DNA of 64,000 bases from Bedellia somnulentella (GCA_963576735.1 OY755184.1:6572001-6636000), one strand, 5' to 3'. Shown: positions 43,801 to 52,695, numbered from the stretch's first letter. Numbers and translations are program-made. Notes: generated by a model not told the origin, from the sequence alone.

Positions 43801-45573
43801 ATTTATAAAGCAAAGAATTAGTTAAAAAGCTGAAAGAAAGAAAGAAATATTTTTTTTATTGCTACACCTAAGGAGTCCATAAAACACATAGGTTCACTCA
43901 AACAAAAATATCAGTTGAGGAAAGAGCAAAAACCCTTTTTTACTCAAAGCAGTACAAACCTGGATCATATCATAGTACTTGTCAACTGCATCTCTGAAAG
44001 CTGTTGCTCGTATCTCTCCACTCTCATCACATAGATCCATGCTGAACAGTTTGCCTTCTCCTTTTGCATTACTCCATGTTTTTATTGCTCCTTTGCTCAT
44101 CACACGAGCTTTAATCACCCATCTAAAATTTTGTGAACATTGCTTAAGATCCATCAAAGAGATGTCCAGAAATGAACCATGATTTAAATAACGAATAAAC
44201 TGAAGTAGTATACATATACTCACGGCTGTAAATCCCTAGAAGGGGTAGCCAGAGCTAAGGAATTAGAAATTCCTCAGCCAATTTTGGAAGTTGCATGGGG
44301 AAAAGATGGTGAAATAAAGGTTGTTGGTGATGGGTCTCCAGCCGCATCGCCCAAAAATCCTTTAAAAGCCCCAATACTGTTAGTCACCTTTTACATACAC
44401 CCACCGGAAGAAATGGGGTAGTGCTATTCGAAGCCAACACTACACAGCAATAATTAATGAAGTAGTATAGTTAGGAAATTTGACAAATAATTAACCTGTT
44501 AGGGATTTGAGGAAAATTAGGGAATGGGCAACATATTAATTAATCGCACATCAACTTTTATGTATCCTTTAGTTCCAAAATTATTGCTTAGTGCTAAATA
44601 TTTGTCCATGCTTATCCTAGCACTCATATCAAACTTAGAAAAACAGAAGTAAGCTTCCACATATGATATTTATATCTTTCAAGGAGACCTATGTCCTACA
44701 GTAGCAATTGATCGACATGATTAATTAAAAAATATATCAATAGATAATGTGCACCCATGACCTCTTGCATATGGGGTGATTTCAATAATTGGGTTTTTAG
44801 ACTTTCTTACAGTTGTCTCTCTCTAAGTAGGTACATTTAGAAAAATTAAAACTTAAAAATAATAAATAAATTAAACACACAGAATCATACTTACTTATTC
44901 TGGTAAGGACTTAAACTGGCAATTGGGTGAGTCATTTGTGATGACAACATACTACTATCCATATTAGTGCTCATGGTTGACATTGCCATAGGTGCTGGGG
45001 CAGCCGGCTTAGGAACCGGCTGCATGGCAGGTGCTGGAGCTGGGGCAGTTGAGGAATCTTCAGACCAAGTCTGCGGGTTTCCTAGCTTTTTGCCAACTTG
45101 GGTGCCAGGAACTAAGATTGTTATATCCAAAATAATCATCACCCTCCTGTAAATTATGGCACATAAGTAAAAAGCAATTAATACGGCACTATATGCAGAC
45201 TATATGTACACTTACTTTTCTCCTTTGCCTGTATTTTTCAAAACTGACGTAACAAATCGCTCAATTTGTACAACGGAATAGTCAGACAGTTCTCCTGTGA
45301 TCAATTTATCGTTTAATTGTGTAGCGAGCATAGCAAAACTGTGAGAATGTTTTCCGTCAGATATCAATAACCTAAATCGTTCATTGGCACCACTTCCTTG
45401 AATTTTCTTGTTTCCCAATACTTGCATCACTGGTTTATCATAATGACCACCATTCATAATTACCTATAAATACAATTTAAGCCATAAATAATGAAATTAT
45501 ACACTATTGTATTGTAATAAAATTAAGTGCGTTTTAGTACCTCTAAGGAACCCTCCGAAAGTTTGTGATCCAT
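31897..45573 (-). CDS. RPA1: Replication protein A 70-kDa subunit (11 exons, 600 aa)
   Basis: Exons, 5' to 3' on the minus strand: 45573-45541, 45463-45216, 45146-44895, 44122-43960, 43115-42911, 39208-39099, 38094-38023, 37631-37477, 36410-36152, 32885-32691, 32007-31897. All are GT..AG and in phase. RPA1 is the main ssDNA-binding subunit of the RPA heterotrimer in nuclear replication, repair and checkpoint signalling. Residues 1-110 form the N-terminal OB fold ([20 protein letters not shown]). A Pro/Ala-rich linker follows ([20 protein letters not shown]). DBD-A starts [17 protein letters not shown] with [16 protein letters not shown] and [23 protein letters not shown] starts [12 protein letters not shown], with [20 protein letters not shown] (about 430-600) has the C4 zinc finger C463-x4-C468-x13-C482-x2-C485 ([12 protein letters not shown] ... 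GLYRCEKC). Length and domain order match the family. The first coding exon has only 33 nt. No defect was seen. Confidence 0.95.
32045..32280 (+). repeat. RS repeat, full length (RPA1 intron 10)
   Basis: Head TGTAGTGTCGGCTTAGAATA, core GGGCGATGCGGTTGGAGACC, end TTACAGCCGTGAGTATATGG with almost no TATG tail left. Confidence 0.85.
32912..33114 (-). repeat. RS repeat lacking its tail (RPA1 intron 9)
   Basis: It starts at AGCCAGAGCTAAGGAACTAG and ends with the head complement TAAGCCGAAACTACACAGC. The last 40 bp of the element and the (CATA)n tail are absent. Confidence 0.8.
33259..33408. mobile_element. hAT MITE, 150 bp (RPA1 intron 9)
   Basis: Ends CAGGGCTTCCCAAAC and the complement of the right end (GGGAAGCCCTG) form short inverted repeats. 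Flanks ACATATAC (33251-33258) and CCATATAC (33409-33416) match at 7 of 8 positions, an 8-bp hAT target duplication with one change. No coding capacity. Confidence 0.75.
33693..33944 (+). repeat. RS repeat, full length (RPA1 intron 9)
   Basis: Head CGTGTAGTGTCGGCGTAGAA, core TTTTTGGGCGATGTGGTTGG, end ATAGCCGTGAGTATATGTAT with (GTAT)n tail. The variant ATTTATTATTATCATCTTCTC in its middle is shared with the copy at 48019-48173. Confidence 0.85.
33955..34151 (+). mobile_element. LINE ORF2 C-terminal fragment
   Basis: 34047-34151 reads [20 protein letters not shown] and [13 protein letters not shown] then TAA. The W-N-x-L-P-x-x-V-R ... F-K-x-x-L/V-K pattern is the LINE (Jockey/CR1/L2-type) C-terminus. 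Confidence 0.7.
34247..35792 (-). mobile_element. RTE LINE, 5'-truncated second copy (RPA1 intron 9)
   Basis: It starts within RT motif 1 ([12 protein letters not shown] at about 35790) and runs to the (CATA)n tail at 34247-34262. Frames 35377-35790, 35012-35401 and 34311-35006 cover RT motifs [53 protein letters not shown] and the C-terminal WVWQKK and [11 protein letters not shown]. Two frameshifts (near 35390 and 35008) and an altered C-terminal end make it inactive. It supplies the uninterrupted target sequence that proves the Transib-like insertion in the first copy. Confidence 0.88.
35930..36118 (+). mobile_element. LINE 3' tail with (TTCTA)n end
   Basis: GGTTGTCTGGAAGAGATCGC, TTTTAGCGATAAGACCGCC and TTTGATGTGCAAAAAAGAG then TTATTCTATTCTATTCTA form a LINE 3' UTR that I recognise from many lepidopteran genomes. 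No coding sequence remains. Confidence 0.65.
36758..36850 (-). repeat. SINE-like repeat (family 2), minus copy
   Basis: CTCATGTGGGGATTATTACT, then GGAAAGAAAAATTTCGACAC and AGGCGAGAATCGAACCC. It faces the plus-strand copy at 36893. Confidence 0.6.
36893..36990 (+). repeat. SINE-like repeat (family 2), plus copy with tRNA-like head
   Basis: The head ATGGCAGAGCGACGCGACGG and the B-box-like GCGGGTTCGATTCTCGCCTG look tRNA-derived. AAATTTTTCTTTCC and TTTATTTACCC follow. It is head-to-head with 36758-36850. Confidence 0.6.
37012..37344 (+). mobile_element. C-terminal fragment of a LINE (RPA1 intron 8)
   Basis: Reading [20 protein letters not shown], then [20 protein letters not shown] and [20 protein letters not shown] ends near MAGSF. 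This L-Y-G-x-E-T/S-W ... R-W-x-G-H-x-x-R/L-M layout is the LINE C-terminal domain, of a family distinct from the RTE above. After a frameshift a Cys-rich end ([15 protein letters not shown]) follows. The fragment is 5'-truncated. Confidence 0.7.
37397..37443 (+). repeat. Possible Helitron-like 3' end
   Basis: CACCCGTGCAAAGCCCGGGG followed by CGGACCACA resembles the hairpin-bearing right end of the two Helitron-like copies in HMG20. Its left end was not located. Confidence 0.4.
38200..38270 (-). mobile_element. RTE LINE 3'-end scrap
   Basis: CTGATCGCCACTTTGTACGA and TCCTGACAAATTTCTTGAGC match the last coding bases of the RTE on the minus strand. Confidence 0.55.
38395..39008 (+). mobile_element. 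hAT transposon, internally deleted, 614 bp (RPA1 intron 6)
   Basis: Ends CAGGGTTGATAT and ATATCAACCCTG are inverted repeats, and the flanks are a perfect 8-bp duplication GTAAAACA (38387-38394 and 39009-39016). Subterminal copies of TGATTTAAATCA lie at both ends. 38505-38689 still encodes the C-terminal dimerisation region of a hAT transposase ([40 protein letters not shown], stop). The DDE core is lost. Confidence 0.88.
39385..40632 (+). mobile_element. mariner (Tc1/mariner) transposon, 1248 bp (RPA1 intron 5)
   Basis: Inverted termini CGAGGGCGGGTCAATAAGTC and its complement at 40613-40632 are flanked by TA on both sides (39383-39384, 40633-40634). The match continues through CGTGACTTT, about 29 bp. 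Size, TA target and internal transposase fit mariner. It is inactive because of several frameshifts. Confidence 0.92.
39552..40520 (+). pseudogene. mariner transposase, frameshifted
   Basis: The ATG at 39552 opens [19 protein letters not shown] frameshift in the A-run near 39600 leads to [20 protein letters not shown], with the helix-turn-helix continuing into [17 protein letters not shown] second shift near 39750 leads to [40 protein letters not shown] and [21 protein letters not shown] third near 40290 leads to [20 protein letters not shown] and [20 protein letters not shown]. The second and third catalytic Asp (HQDNAR, YSPDL) are kept, but the first is Gly (VTVGET where the family has D, GGC at 40022-40024). 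It is broken in at least three places. Confidence 0.88.
41141..41270 (-). mobile_element. RTE LINE 3'-end scrap
   Basis: CATTGGGGTAGGCAGAGACT, ATTGATCGCCACTTTGTACG and ATCAATCTTTTCATACAT are the complement of the RTE end. Confidence 0.7.
41309..41914 (-). repeat. Dispersed repeat with AGGGTTCCGTA ends and (GTCC)n/(GTCT)n
   Basis: The left part is GGCCAAGTGCGAGTCGGATC and AAGGGTTCCGTACTATC. The right part is CGGACGGACGGACGGACAGA then GGCTACGGAACCCTAAAA. The same element lies at 48427-49130 in the opposite orientation. The partly inverted ends suggest a DNA transposon or composite; no ORF was found. Confidence 0.7.
42001..42336 (-). repeat. tRNA-derived SINE, full length
   Basis: Read on the minus strand the head is GATAGCCCAGTGGGTAGAAC (A-box region) and TGTTCAAATCCTGGGTCGGG (B box), then GCCTACACCAATTTGTC. 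The body has ACATCGTGAGGAAACCCACA and the tail is (ATGTT)n at 42001-42020. This is the structure of a tRNA-derived SINE transcribed by RNA polymerase III. Confidence 0.85.
43185..43302 (-). repeat. SINE-like repeat (family 2) (RPA1 intron 4)
   Basis: CTCATGTGGGGATTATTACT, GGAAAGAAAAATTTCGACAC, then GGCGTTCGAACCCGCGACCT (tRNA-like B box on the minus strand). Confidence 0.65.
43703..43815 (-). repeat. RS repeat, 3' part only
   Basis: CATACATACATATGC, ACTATAAATCCC, TAGAAATTCCTCAGCCAGTT and GGAGTTGAGTAGG mark the tail half of the repeat. Confidence 0.7.
44210..44448 (-). repeat. RS repeat, full length (RPA1 intron 3)
   Basis: Tail CATATACTCACGGCTGTAAA, core CCGCATCGCCCAAAAATCC, head complement GAAGCCAACACTACACAGC. 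Confidence 0.85.
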
Positions 45574-45698
45574 TGTATAAATTAATGTAAAATAACAATA
45601 TTTCAGTAATCAGTTTCACGATTATTTTAGTTTCACTGGACTTAAATATTTATATTACTAGTTCAACGGTGGAGATAGCAAAATTTAAAGCGAAAAAA

Positions 45699-45708
45699 GC
45701 CGCCAAAA
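45699..45708 (-). promoter_or_regulatory. Possible E2F site upstream of RPA1
   Basis: The minus strand reads TTTTGGCGGC about 126 bp before the RPA1 ATG, close to the E2F consensus TTTSSCGC / TTTGGCGGGAA. RPA1 is a replication gene of the E2F-regulated class in animals. This is a single short motif. Confidence 0.35.
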
Positions 45709-45828
45709 CAACATTTCTATTGAATTCAATTTTTGTTTAATGGCTTCTATCGTGGTAGCCATAATAATTTCACCAGTGTCAAGTAGTAGAGGAAGGCACA
45801 AATTTTATAAAATTTACCAGCTGAAGTA

Positions 45829-46019
45829 ACTTACTTACTCACGCCTTTTATTCTTTTGGGATAGGCAGAGACTATTGATCGCTATTTTGCACGATCTGGA
45901 CAAAACTCTCTTGCTTCTATCACATCATTATTCGTCTCAAAAATCCTCTTCTATCATTTTCACTTCGAACTTTCGTCTTTGCAGGAACGTTTTTAATCTG
46001 GTTAAAAATGTCTTGCGTA
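45829..46019 (-). mobile_element. RTE LINE 3'-end fragment, diverged
   Basis: ACTTACTCACGCC, GATAGGCAGAGACTATTGAT and CGCTATTTTGCACGAT match the RTE end; the rest is degraded. Confidence 0.65.
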
Positions 46020-46113
46020 TATAACATCACGTAAATACAAAGAATACACAATATGAAACTTAACTACATAAAAACACATCATAAATATGTTTGTATGTAC
46101 ATATACAGTTGTA

Positions 46114-46709
46114 AATTGGCCTAGACCTCGCTTTTTTAACATACCCTTTTTATATTATAAATCGATAAAGGACATCAAACTTAACAACTTTGCCTATGGA
46201 ATGCCTATCTAAAATATTGTAATTTTCAAAATATAATAATAATTAAAAATTGTCGTACCTAGTTCAAACTGAGAATGTATACAATGAGATTCCTTGCTTC
46301 AGTGAAAATAAAAAATAAAAAAAAACATTTGATCTATGGTGTAAACAAAAACATAACCTCTTTCGGTATTTTCCAGTTCAATCGCTCGCTTACCGGTTTA
46401 TTTTCATGATATTATTTTTCAACGACGATCAATACAACTGGAAAATACAGAAAGAAGTTATATTTTTGTTTACAGAGCGAAAAGCATATATCAAATGTTT
46501 TTTTTTATTTTTTATTTTCACTGAAGCAAGGAATCTCATTGTATACATTCTCAGTTTGAACTAGGTACGACAATTTTTAATTATTATTATATTTTGAAAA
46601 TTACAATATTTTAGATAGGCATTCCATAGGCAAAGTTGTTAAGTTTGATGTCCTTTATCGATTTATAATATAAAAAGGGTATGTTAAAAAAGCGAGGTCT
46701 AGGCCAATT
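46114..46709. repeat. Long perfect inverted repeat (foldback), 220-bp arms
   Basis: The arms 46114-46333 and 46490-46709 are reverse complements with no mismatch as read, including homopolymer runs. The spacer is 156 bp. The outer end is AATTGGCCTAGACCTCGC. The spacer-proximal parts beyond the arms are still related (for example AACATAACCTCTTTC against a complement of GAAAGAAGTTATATTTT). The outer 20 bp recurs once more at about 47014-47034. It is probably a foldback DNA element; a transcript would form a long hairpin. Confidence 0.9.
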
Positions 46710-47317
46710 ATTACTAACCAAATAACACGGTACGAACAGCCAATACGGGGAGAATGTATGTATGACAAAATACAATTTGTGTTCACAGGACGAGGAACAG
46801 ACGAAAGAAGCAAGGTATATAGCGTATTTCATAAAAGACTGATCCAGCAAGACCACATACACCATATGCCAAAACTACAGGGGTAGATACATGCCTGAGG
46901 TATTACCTATCTAATAATGGTAGATAAAATCCACCCAGGCGTTCCACTCTGATCAACTCAACGGATCCGCAACCAATCATCAATTTTAACATCTATATGT
47001 ATGTTTCAAAAACGAGGTCTAGGCCAATTACTAGATTGATAATGGAGAACACAATTGGGTCAAAATATCTGTACGAAATGCACTTGAAACTTTAGTTTAT
47101 ATCATTTATATTACAATCGTTTTTATGTCACGTCAATACATGCAGTATTTCCGAAGCAGCGACCTCGAGAAGTTTAACTCCGTTTTCAAATCTTCAGATT
47201 TCGCGCGCTTTTTAATTTTAAGTCACAACCCGTGAGCCGGCCGGTCATTGCCACTGCGCGAAGTCGGTCCGTGGGAATGGTGCGATTTTTTCTTTATTTA
47301 TTCCTTTTATATGCTTA
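46710..47317. other. Non-coding stretch
   Basis: No gene was seen. It contains a lone copy of the foldback terminus (ACGAGGTCTAGGCCAATTA, about 47015-47034). Confidence 0.35.
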
Positions 47318-47556
47318 CATATACTTACGGCTATAAATCCTAGGCTAGGGGTAGCCAGAGCTGAGAAATTAGAAATTCCTCAGCCACTTTTGGAAAGTTG
47401 AGTGGGGAAAAGATAGTGAGATAAAGGTTGTCGGTGATGGGTCTCCAACCGCATCGCCCAAAAATGCCTTAATAGCCCCAATACCGTTAGTCGCCTCTTA
47501 CGTACACCCACCGGAAGAAATGGGGTAGTGCTATTCTAAGCCGACACTACACAGCA
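47318..47556 (-). repeat. RS repeat, full length
   Basis: Tail CATATACTTACGGCTATAAA, core CCGCATCGCCCAAAAATGCC, head complement TAAGCCGACACTACACAGC. Confidence 0.88.
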
Positions 47557-47700
47557 TATATGCTTGTTTATAATAAAGTAACATAAATAATAGCTATTTT
47601 TGCCGACCCCTACGGGGATAACTGGGTGAAAGTTTGAGTTTTGAGAGTTGAATTAATACAAATACTTCCTGCCCGATAGCTGAAGTAACAACTTTAAACC

Positions 47701-47907
47701 ACCTTTAGAAATTGAGAATAACTAAATGGTAGTGCTATTCTGTGCCGATAGTACACAGATAATATAAAACAATCACCAACAACAATAATCCTCAATGCCA
47801 AGGTGGTTTAACCTTTAGAAATTGAGAATAACTAAATGGCATTGAGGATTATTGTTGTTGGTGATTGTTTTATATTATCTGTGTACTATCGGCACAGAAT
47901 AGCACTA
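47701..47907. repeat. Templated hairpin: 71-bp inverted arms around a 29-bp direct repeat
   Basis: 47730-47800 and 47837-47907 are perfect reverse complements. ACCTTTAGAAATTGAGAATA plus ACTAAATGG occurs at both 47701-47729 and 47811-47839. The order A-B-c-A-B' is what template switching during replication produces. The outer bases include an RS head piece (AGTGCTATTCTGTGCCGATA). Confidence 0.88.
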
Positions 47908-48018
47908 CCTCGTTTCTTCACAAGGGTATTAAAATTTGAATGTTTTTGTTCATGAAAACCTCTTTTACATTTAATACTTATATTACTATATAATATATAA
48001 TACATATATTACTAATAA

Positions 48019-48173
48019 ATGGTTGGAGACCCGTCACCAAAAATATTTATTATTACCATCTTTTCCCCAATTAACTTCCAAAAGTGGCTGAGGCATTTCT
48101 CATTCCAAAGCTCTGGCTACCCCGTTACGGGATTTATAGCCGTGAGTATATGTCTGTATGTATGTATGTATGT
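48019..48173 (+). repeat. RS repeat, 5'-truncated
   Basis: It starts GGTTGGAGACCCGTCACCAA and ends ATAGCCGTGAGTATATGTCT with (GTAT)n. Confidence 0.8.
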
Positions 48174-48289
48174 ACTATTATGTATATATTATGTTATTTT
48201 CGTTTGTTTTTCCCCGCTGGTGTAGAAATATTTTCTTTCCTTTATTTATTAGTTAGGGTAGTAAAAGGTGACTTTGAAAATTAGGCGCT

Positions 48290-48426
48290 TTTTTCTAAGA
48301 GAATATTAGACGATGCGGCAGAGACTCATCTCCAATCACCAACAACCTTCATTGTTCAATCTTTTCCCCACTAAGGTTCCAAAAGTAGCTAACAAATTCC
48401 TAATTCTGAAGCTTTGTCTACCTTTT
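48290..48426 (+). repeat. RS repeat, degenerate
   Basis: GACGATGCGGCAGAGACTC, ATCTTTTCCCCACTAAGG and CCAAAAGTAGCTAACAAATT are recognisable. Confidence 0.55.
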
Positions 48427-49130
48427 TAGGGTTCCGTAGCCAAATGGCAAAAACGGGACCCTTATAGATTCGTCATGTCTGTCTGTCTGTCCGTCCGTCC
48501 GTCCGTATGTCACAGCCAGTTTATTCCGAAACTATAAGAACTACATTATTGAAAATTGGTGCGTAGATGTATTCTGTAAACAGCATTAAGATTTTAAAAT
48601 AAAATCTGAAAAAAAACCAAAATTTTTAGGGTTCCCCACACATAGAACTGTAACTCAATTTTTTTTTTTCATCAAACCTATACGTGTGGAGTATCTATCA
48701 AAAGGTATTTGAAAATGATGTTGAGGTTTTTTATATCATTTTTTTCAAAACTGAATAGTTTGCGCGAGAGACTTTTCCAAAGTGGTAAAATGTGTGTCCC
48801 CCCCCGTAACTTCTAAAATATGGGCATGATAAAACTGAAAAAAATATATGATGTGTATTACTATACAAACTACTAACGAAAATTGGTTTGAATGAGATCT
48901 AGCCAGTAGTTCTATTTTTAAACGTCATAAATCAAATTACTTCACTGAAATATATAACAATAATTTTACTATCACAGGAATTACGCATAAAACGAAGGAA
49001 AACCCGACTTATATTTATATAGTAGATAACACGTCAATCAAACTTACAACGAACTACAAAAACTTGTATATTACTATGTTACCTACCTGCTGCTAGTGCT
49101 GCTACGGAACCCTTCATTAGCGAGTCCATC
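48427..49130 (+). repeat. Dispersed repeat with AGGGTTCCGTA ends, plus copy
   Basis: It opens AGGGTTCCGTAGCCAAATGG, then (GTCT)n(GTCC)n near 48478-48505, and closes near CTGCTACGGAACCCTTCATT at about 49105. It is highly similar to 41309-41914 reversed. Confidence 0.7.
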
Positions 49131-49185
49131 TCGCTCTTGGCCGCTTTTTTTTCAGTTTTATTGTCGTGATTATATTTTTATATTA

Positions 49186-49371
49186 AATTGGGTATTGGGG
49201 CTTTTAAATGGATTTTTGGGCGATGCGGTCGGAGACCCATCACTAATATCCTTTATTTTACCATGTTTCCCCCACTTAACGTTCAGAAGTGGCTGAGGAA
49301 TTTCTAATTCTTTAGCTCTGGCTACCCCTTCTAGGAATTAATAGCCGTGAGTATATGTATGTATGTATGTA
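49186..49371 (+). repeat. RS repeat, 5'-truncated
   Basis: It begins GGGTATTGGGGCTTTTAAAT, continues GGGCGATGCGGTCGGAGACC and ends ATAGCCGTGAGTATATGTAT. Confidence 0.8.
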
Positions 49372-50324
49372 GTTGAAACACTGAGGCACACTACAGTATT
49401 TATTTGCTATTTTGTATCACAAAACTACAAAAACTCAATGCGTACGTAAGCGTGAGCGACTAATGGCCGGGGCTGTGACGTCATATCGCTACTTTCCCAC
49501 GCCAACCGCAATTAAATAAGTCGGCCGAAAATGCGCACTTTAAACCTAAATACTAAATACTTTTTTCCACGAATACTTATTATCGCAATATTATAATGAA
49601 AAGGTTTTTTTTTTATTTACTTATTACTTAAACCCCTAAAATAATATTCAAAAAGTGCAAAATAAGGGAGCGAAATTCAAACTTCCAAAACGCGCCACCA
49701 TCGGTTCAACGAAATGTGACGTCATCTGACACGAAATTGTATTCAAAAGCGTCGAAAACACTAAGGTAAACACCCATTGGACGTGTCATGTGACGTCACG
49801 TATAGCGCGCGTAAAATGGCGGCGTTTGAACTGCTTAAATTTTTTTAAAAGCTTTAAATTTCAATTTTAAAATATCTAGAGGATTTTCAAGCCCAGTAAT
49901 ATTTTTTTCTACGTTATAAAATAGTAAACTATTAATTTAAGACAAAAAAGAAAAACATGAATATTCCCTATTGTGATTTGATGTCTATTCGCAATCCTCC
50001 TCCCGCTGTCCTTTTCTGACTCCTACCTCCTTTTTGCTCTTGCTCGCGCATTCAAAAGTTGCATTGTTAAGCCCAAACCACTATTTTTTCAACCAATAAT
50101 TACATTTATTGAAATGATTTTAACAAAAACATACTCCAGGATCACTGTTTCCTCCGAACGGACAACGATTTGGGGAAACTCCCCTTAATAAATATTGATG
50201 CACTATATTGTCCTAATTCAAAAATGTCCCACTCATTGCTATTGGGCAGTATACCAATATGCCCATCTTCATAGATGTACTAAATCCTTCTTTAATCACT
50301 CAGTAGAAAAAAAACCGCTTCAAA
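49372..50324. other. Non-coding stretch with CRE-like motifs
   Basis: No gene was seen. TGACGTCA (about 49477) and the similar GTGACGTCAC and GTGACGTCAT (about 49715-49800) occur, along with TAGCGCGCGTAAAATGGCGG near 49802. These could be promoter-like or chance. Confidence 0.3.
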
Positions 50325-50570
50325 TGCAAAAGGGCGTGTATTCGAATCCTGAGTCGTATGTTCCTACATATGTATTTTCTTAAGCCAAATGCGAGGTTAA
50401 TCTATTTATGGTTGATAAAAGCTAAGGGAAAACATCGTGAGGAAGCCCACATGGCTAGTTGCACAAAACGCCAATAAGTCTGCCTCATATCACGTGAATT
50501 CCAAGCAAGACGTAGCTATTCTGAATACCAACCCTACAGGGATATATACGGCGTGAACAATGAGATGAAA
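50325..50570 (+). repeat. Degenerate tRNA-SINE
   Basis: GGGCGTGTATTCGAATCCTG (B box), GGAAAACATCGTGAGGAAGC and TACGGCGTGAACAATGAGA follow the SINE order. Confidence 0.65.
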
Positions 50571-50760
50571 GAGAATTTTCATTGAACTCTACGAAATTAT
50601 GCATAGTACTTTAATACCTAAAAAAAGAGATAATTTATATACGAAATTTCGGAGATATCTCATGATGGTTTCGAATTGACGAAAATTTCACAAGTAGGTA
50701 CTAACCCAATACTAACCAATCTCTATATTGGGGTTAAAAATTGTTTCATATTTTCTGTGT

Positions 50761-51139
50761 AACATAAACATAACATAAACGTTCACGCCGTTTATCCCCG
50801 AAGGGGTTGGCAGAGGTACCAATACTCCTGAACTCACATGGCAAGCGCCATCTAGTTTCCAGATTCCAGAGAAGGTACCCACGTTTTGCTTAGACAGTGT
50901 ACTCACGTGATAGGGGGCAGGCCTATCGCCGTTTTGTACGAATACACTGTCACATGACTAAGTACAACTCAGCCATGTGGGTTTCCTCACGATGTTTTCC
51001 CTCACCGTTAGCAACCATGATAAATTAACCACACATATGACTTTAGAAAAGACAAATTGGTGTAGGCCCGTCCCAAGATTGGAACTCACGCCCTTCTGTT
51101 TTACGGGCGGGTGTTCTACCCACTGGACTATCATGTCGC
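50761..51139 (-). repeat. tRNA-derived SINE, full length
   Basis: Minus strand: GCGACATGATAGTCCAGTGG head, GAGTTCCAATCTTGGGACGG B-box region, ACATCGTGAGGAAACCCACA body, CCCCTTCGGGGATAAACGGC near the end and an (ATGTTATGTT) tail. Confidence 0.88.
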
Positions 51140-51284
51140 TTCTTGTCATTTTCTGTGTGTTAACTTTAATCTAAATTGACTTGGTCGTGTCGTTCATTGT
51201 AGATGACACGACTGGTAGTTCGAATAGTCGTGTCGTTGCCAATGAATGAACATAAGAACATCTGCTCAAATAATTTTACAACTT

Positions 51285-51420
51285 AATAAAAAAAAAAAAA
51301 AAAAGTTTATTGCGCATTTTGAATTACATAGTGATTTTTCCAATGGCCCCTGCACTAGGTAAAACCTGTATTGCGGGTGGCCTTTAAAATTGTCTAATAT
51401 TATAATAATTGGCTGTTCCA
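51285..51420 (-). repeat. LINE-like 3' end with poly(A)
   Basis: A run of about 17 A's followed by GTTTATTGCGCATTTTGAAT, the complement of an AATAAAC signal and poly(A)-like tail arrangement; GCCCCTGCACTAGGTAAAAC lies inside. I associate this end with a lepidopteran repeat, but no coding part is present. Confidence 0.4.
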
Positions 51421-51475
51421 GGAGATATTCAAGAAAATTTTATGAGTGCATAAATATAGAGTACAGACATACCTA

Positions 51476-51660
51476 CTCATGGCTGTAAATCCGGTAGTCA
51501 GACTTTTAAAATTACGACTACTATAGCAACTTTTGGAAGTTGAGTGGGAAACAGATTAGAACAAAGGTTGTTCGCTGATGGAGCTCCAACCGTATCGCCC
51601 AAAAATCACTTAAAAGCTCCAATAACACCCACGGGGAGAATAGGGGTAGTTACACTAGAT
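51476..51660 (-). repeat. RS repeat, degenerate
   Basis: ACTCATGGCTGTAAATCC, CAACTTTTGGAAGTTGAGTG, CCGTATCGCCCAAAAATCAC and ACACCCACGGGGAGAATAGG are recognisable. Confidence 0.65.
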
Positions 51661-51709
51661 GTATTATTTATTACAGGTGTGTATTATTTAAGACAAACTT
51701 TCTTCTTTA

Positions 51710-52695
51710 CGGTTTTTATTGATAACAAATAATTTAGCTTTATGTTACAACATTACAAATAAATATTTTATATTTAACAACATTGTAAATATGTCCCAAA
51801 CATAAATAATATTATAAATGATCTACTAATAACATGAAAGGCTGGTTACACATCTGAAACAGTAACAAGTGTGTTAAAACTCTAACATAATTATTTGTAC
51901 TATCAAATCTCAACACTTACTCGTACATATATAAATAAAAAACACAAGTTTTATTGTGTGTTCTTGATCGTACCTGCGAAATATTACTGCATACATTAGT
52001 TATATTTAATAATACTTTTGTACAAACACATTGGACGGTAACTTTAATTATATGGCTGAGCTGAGCCTATCACAAATAAATCACCGGCATCGCTTTGCTT
52101 TCCTTCTTTTATCGTCATTTTAACCCAAAAAGAGACTCGTTTAGTAAACTGATACATTGACCAACTTCACTATAGCAAAAACAAGGTGGTGAACCTTGAA
52201 TTAATTGGATATCCAATCCATCCGTTTTAATAGCATTCGATATTGTGAAGAACCCCTGATAATACATTTCAATGCAACAAACTGAATTGAACTCCCGATA
52301 TCTTGCAAATAATTTTAGATGTAATAATCAAATTATTATTATTAATAGAATGATAATAAAATAAACTAAGGTATCATAAGAAAGGAAACAGTTCCAACTA
52401 ATATAACAGTGAAAAATAAATAATGTTTAGTCTTTTTACATTCGTAATACTGCGTCTAATGATCTTAAAATAAGAACAAAATTAAAAGTTCTAGGTTACA
52501 AAGAATACAAAAATTTTGTTGTTGTGTTTATAAACTATACATCATAACGATAGTTCAAGAGATCTTTTTCAAAATTATCTTCCTTTTTCTTACATTATTA
52601 TTATTTATCACCATTCTTTTCTCATCTTCGGAAACATCACTTGCTTTTTCACATCACAATTCAATTTCAAACAAAACGATGCCGTAAATGCAAGT
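51710..52695 (-). other. Probable 3' UTR of the GGT gene
   Basis: It is a repeat-free AT-rich stretch directly after the GGT stop. AATAAA on the minus strand (complement TTTATT near 51716) would end the transcript. No gene of its own was seen. Confidence 0.4.
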
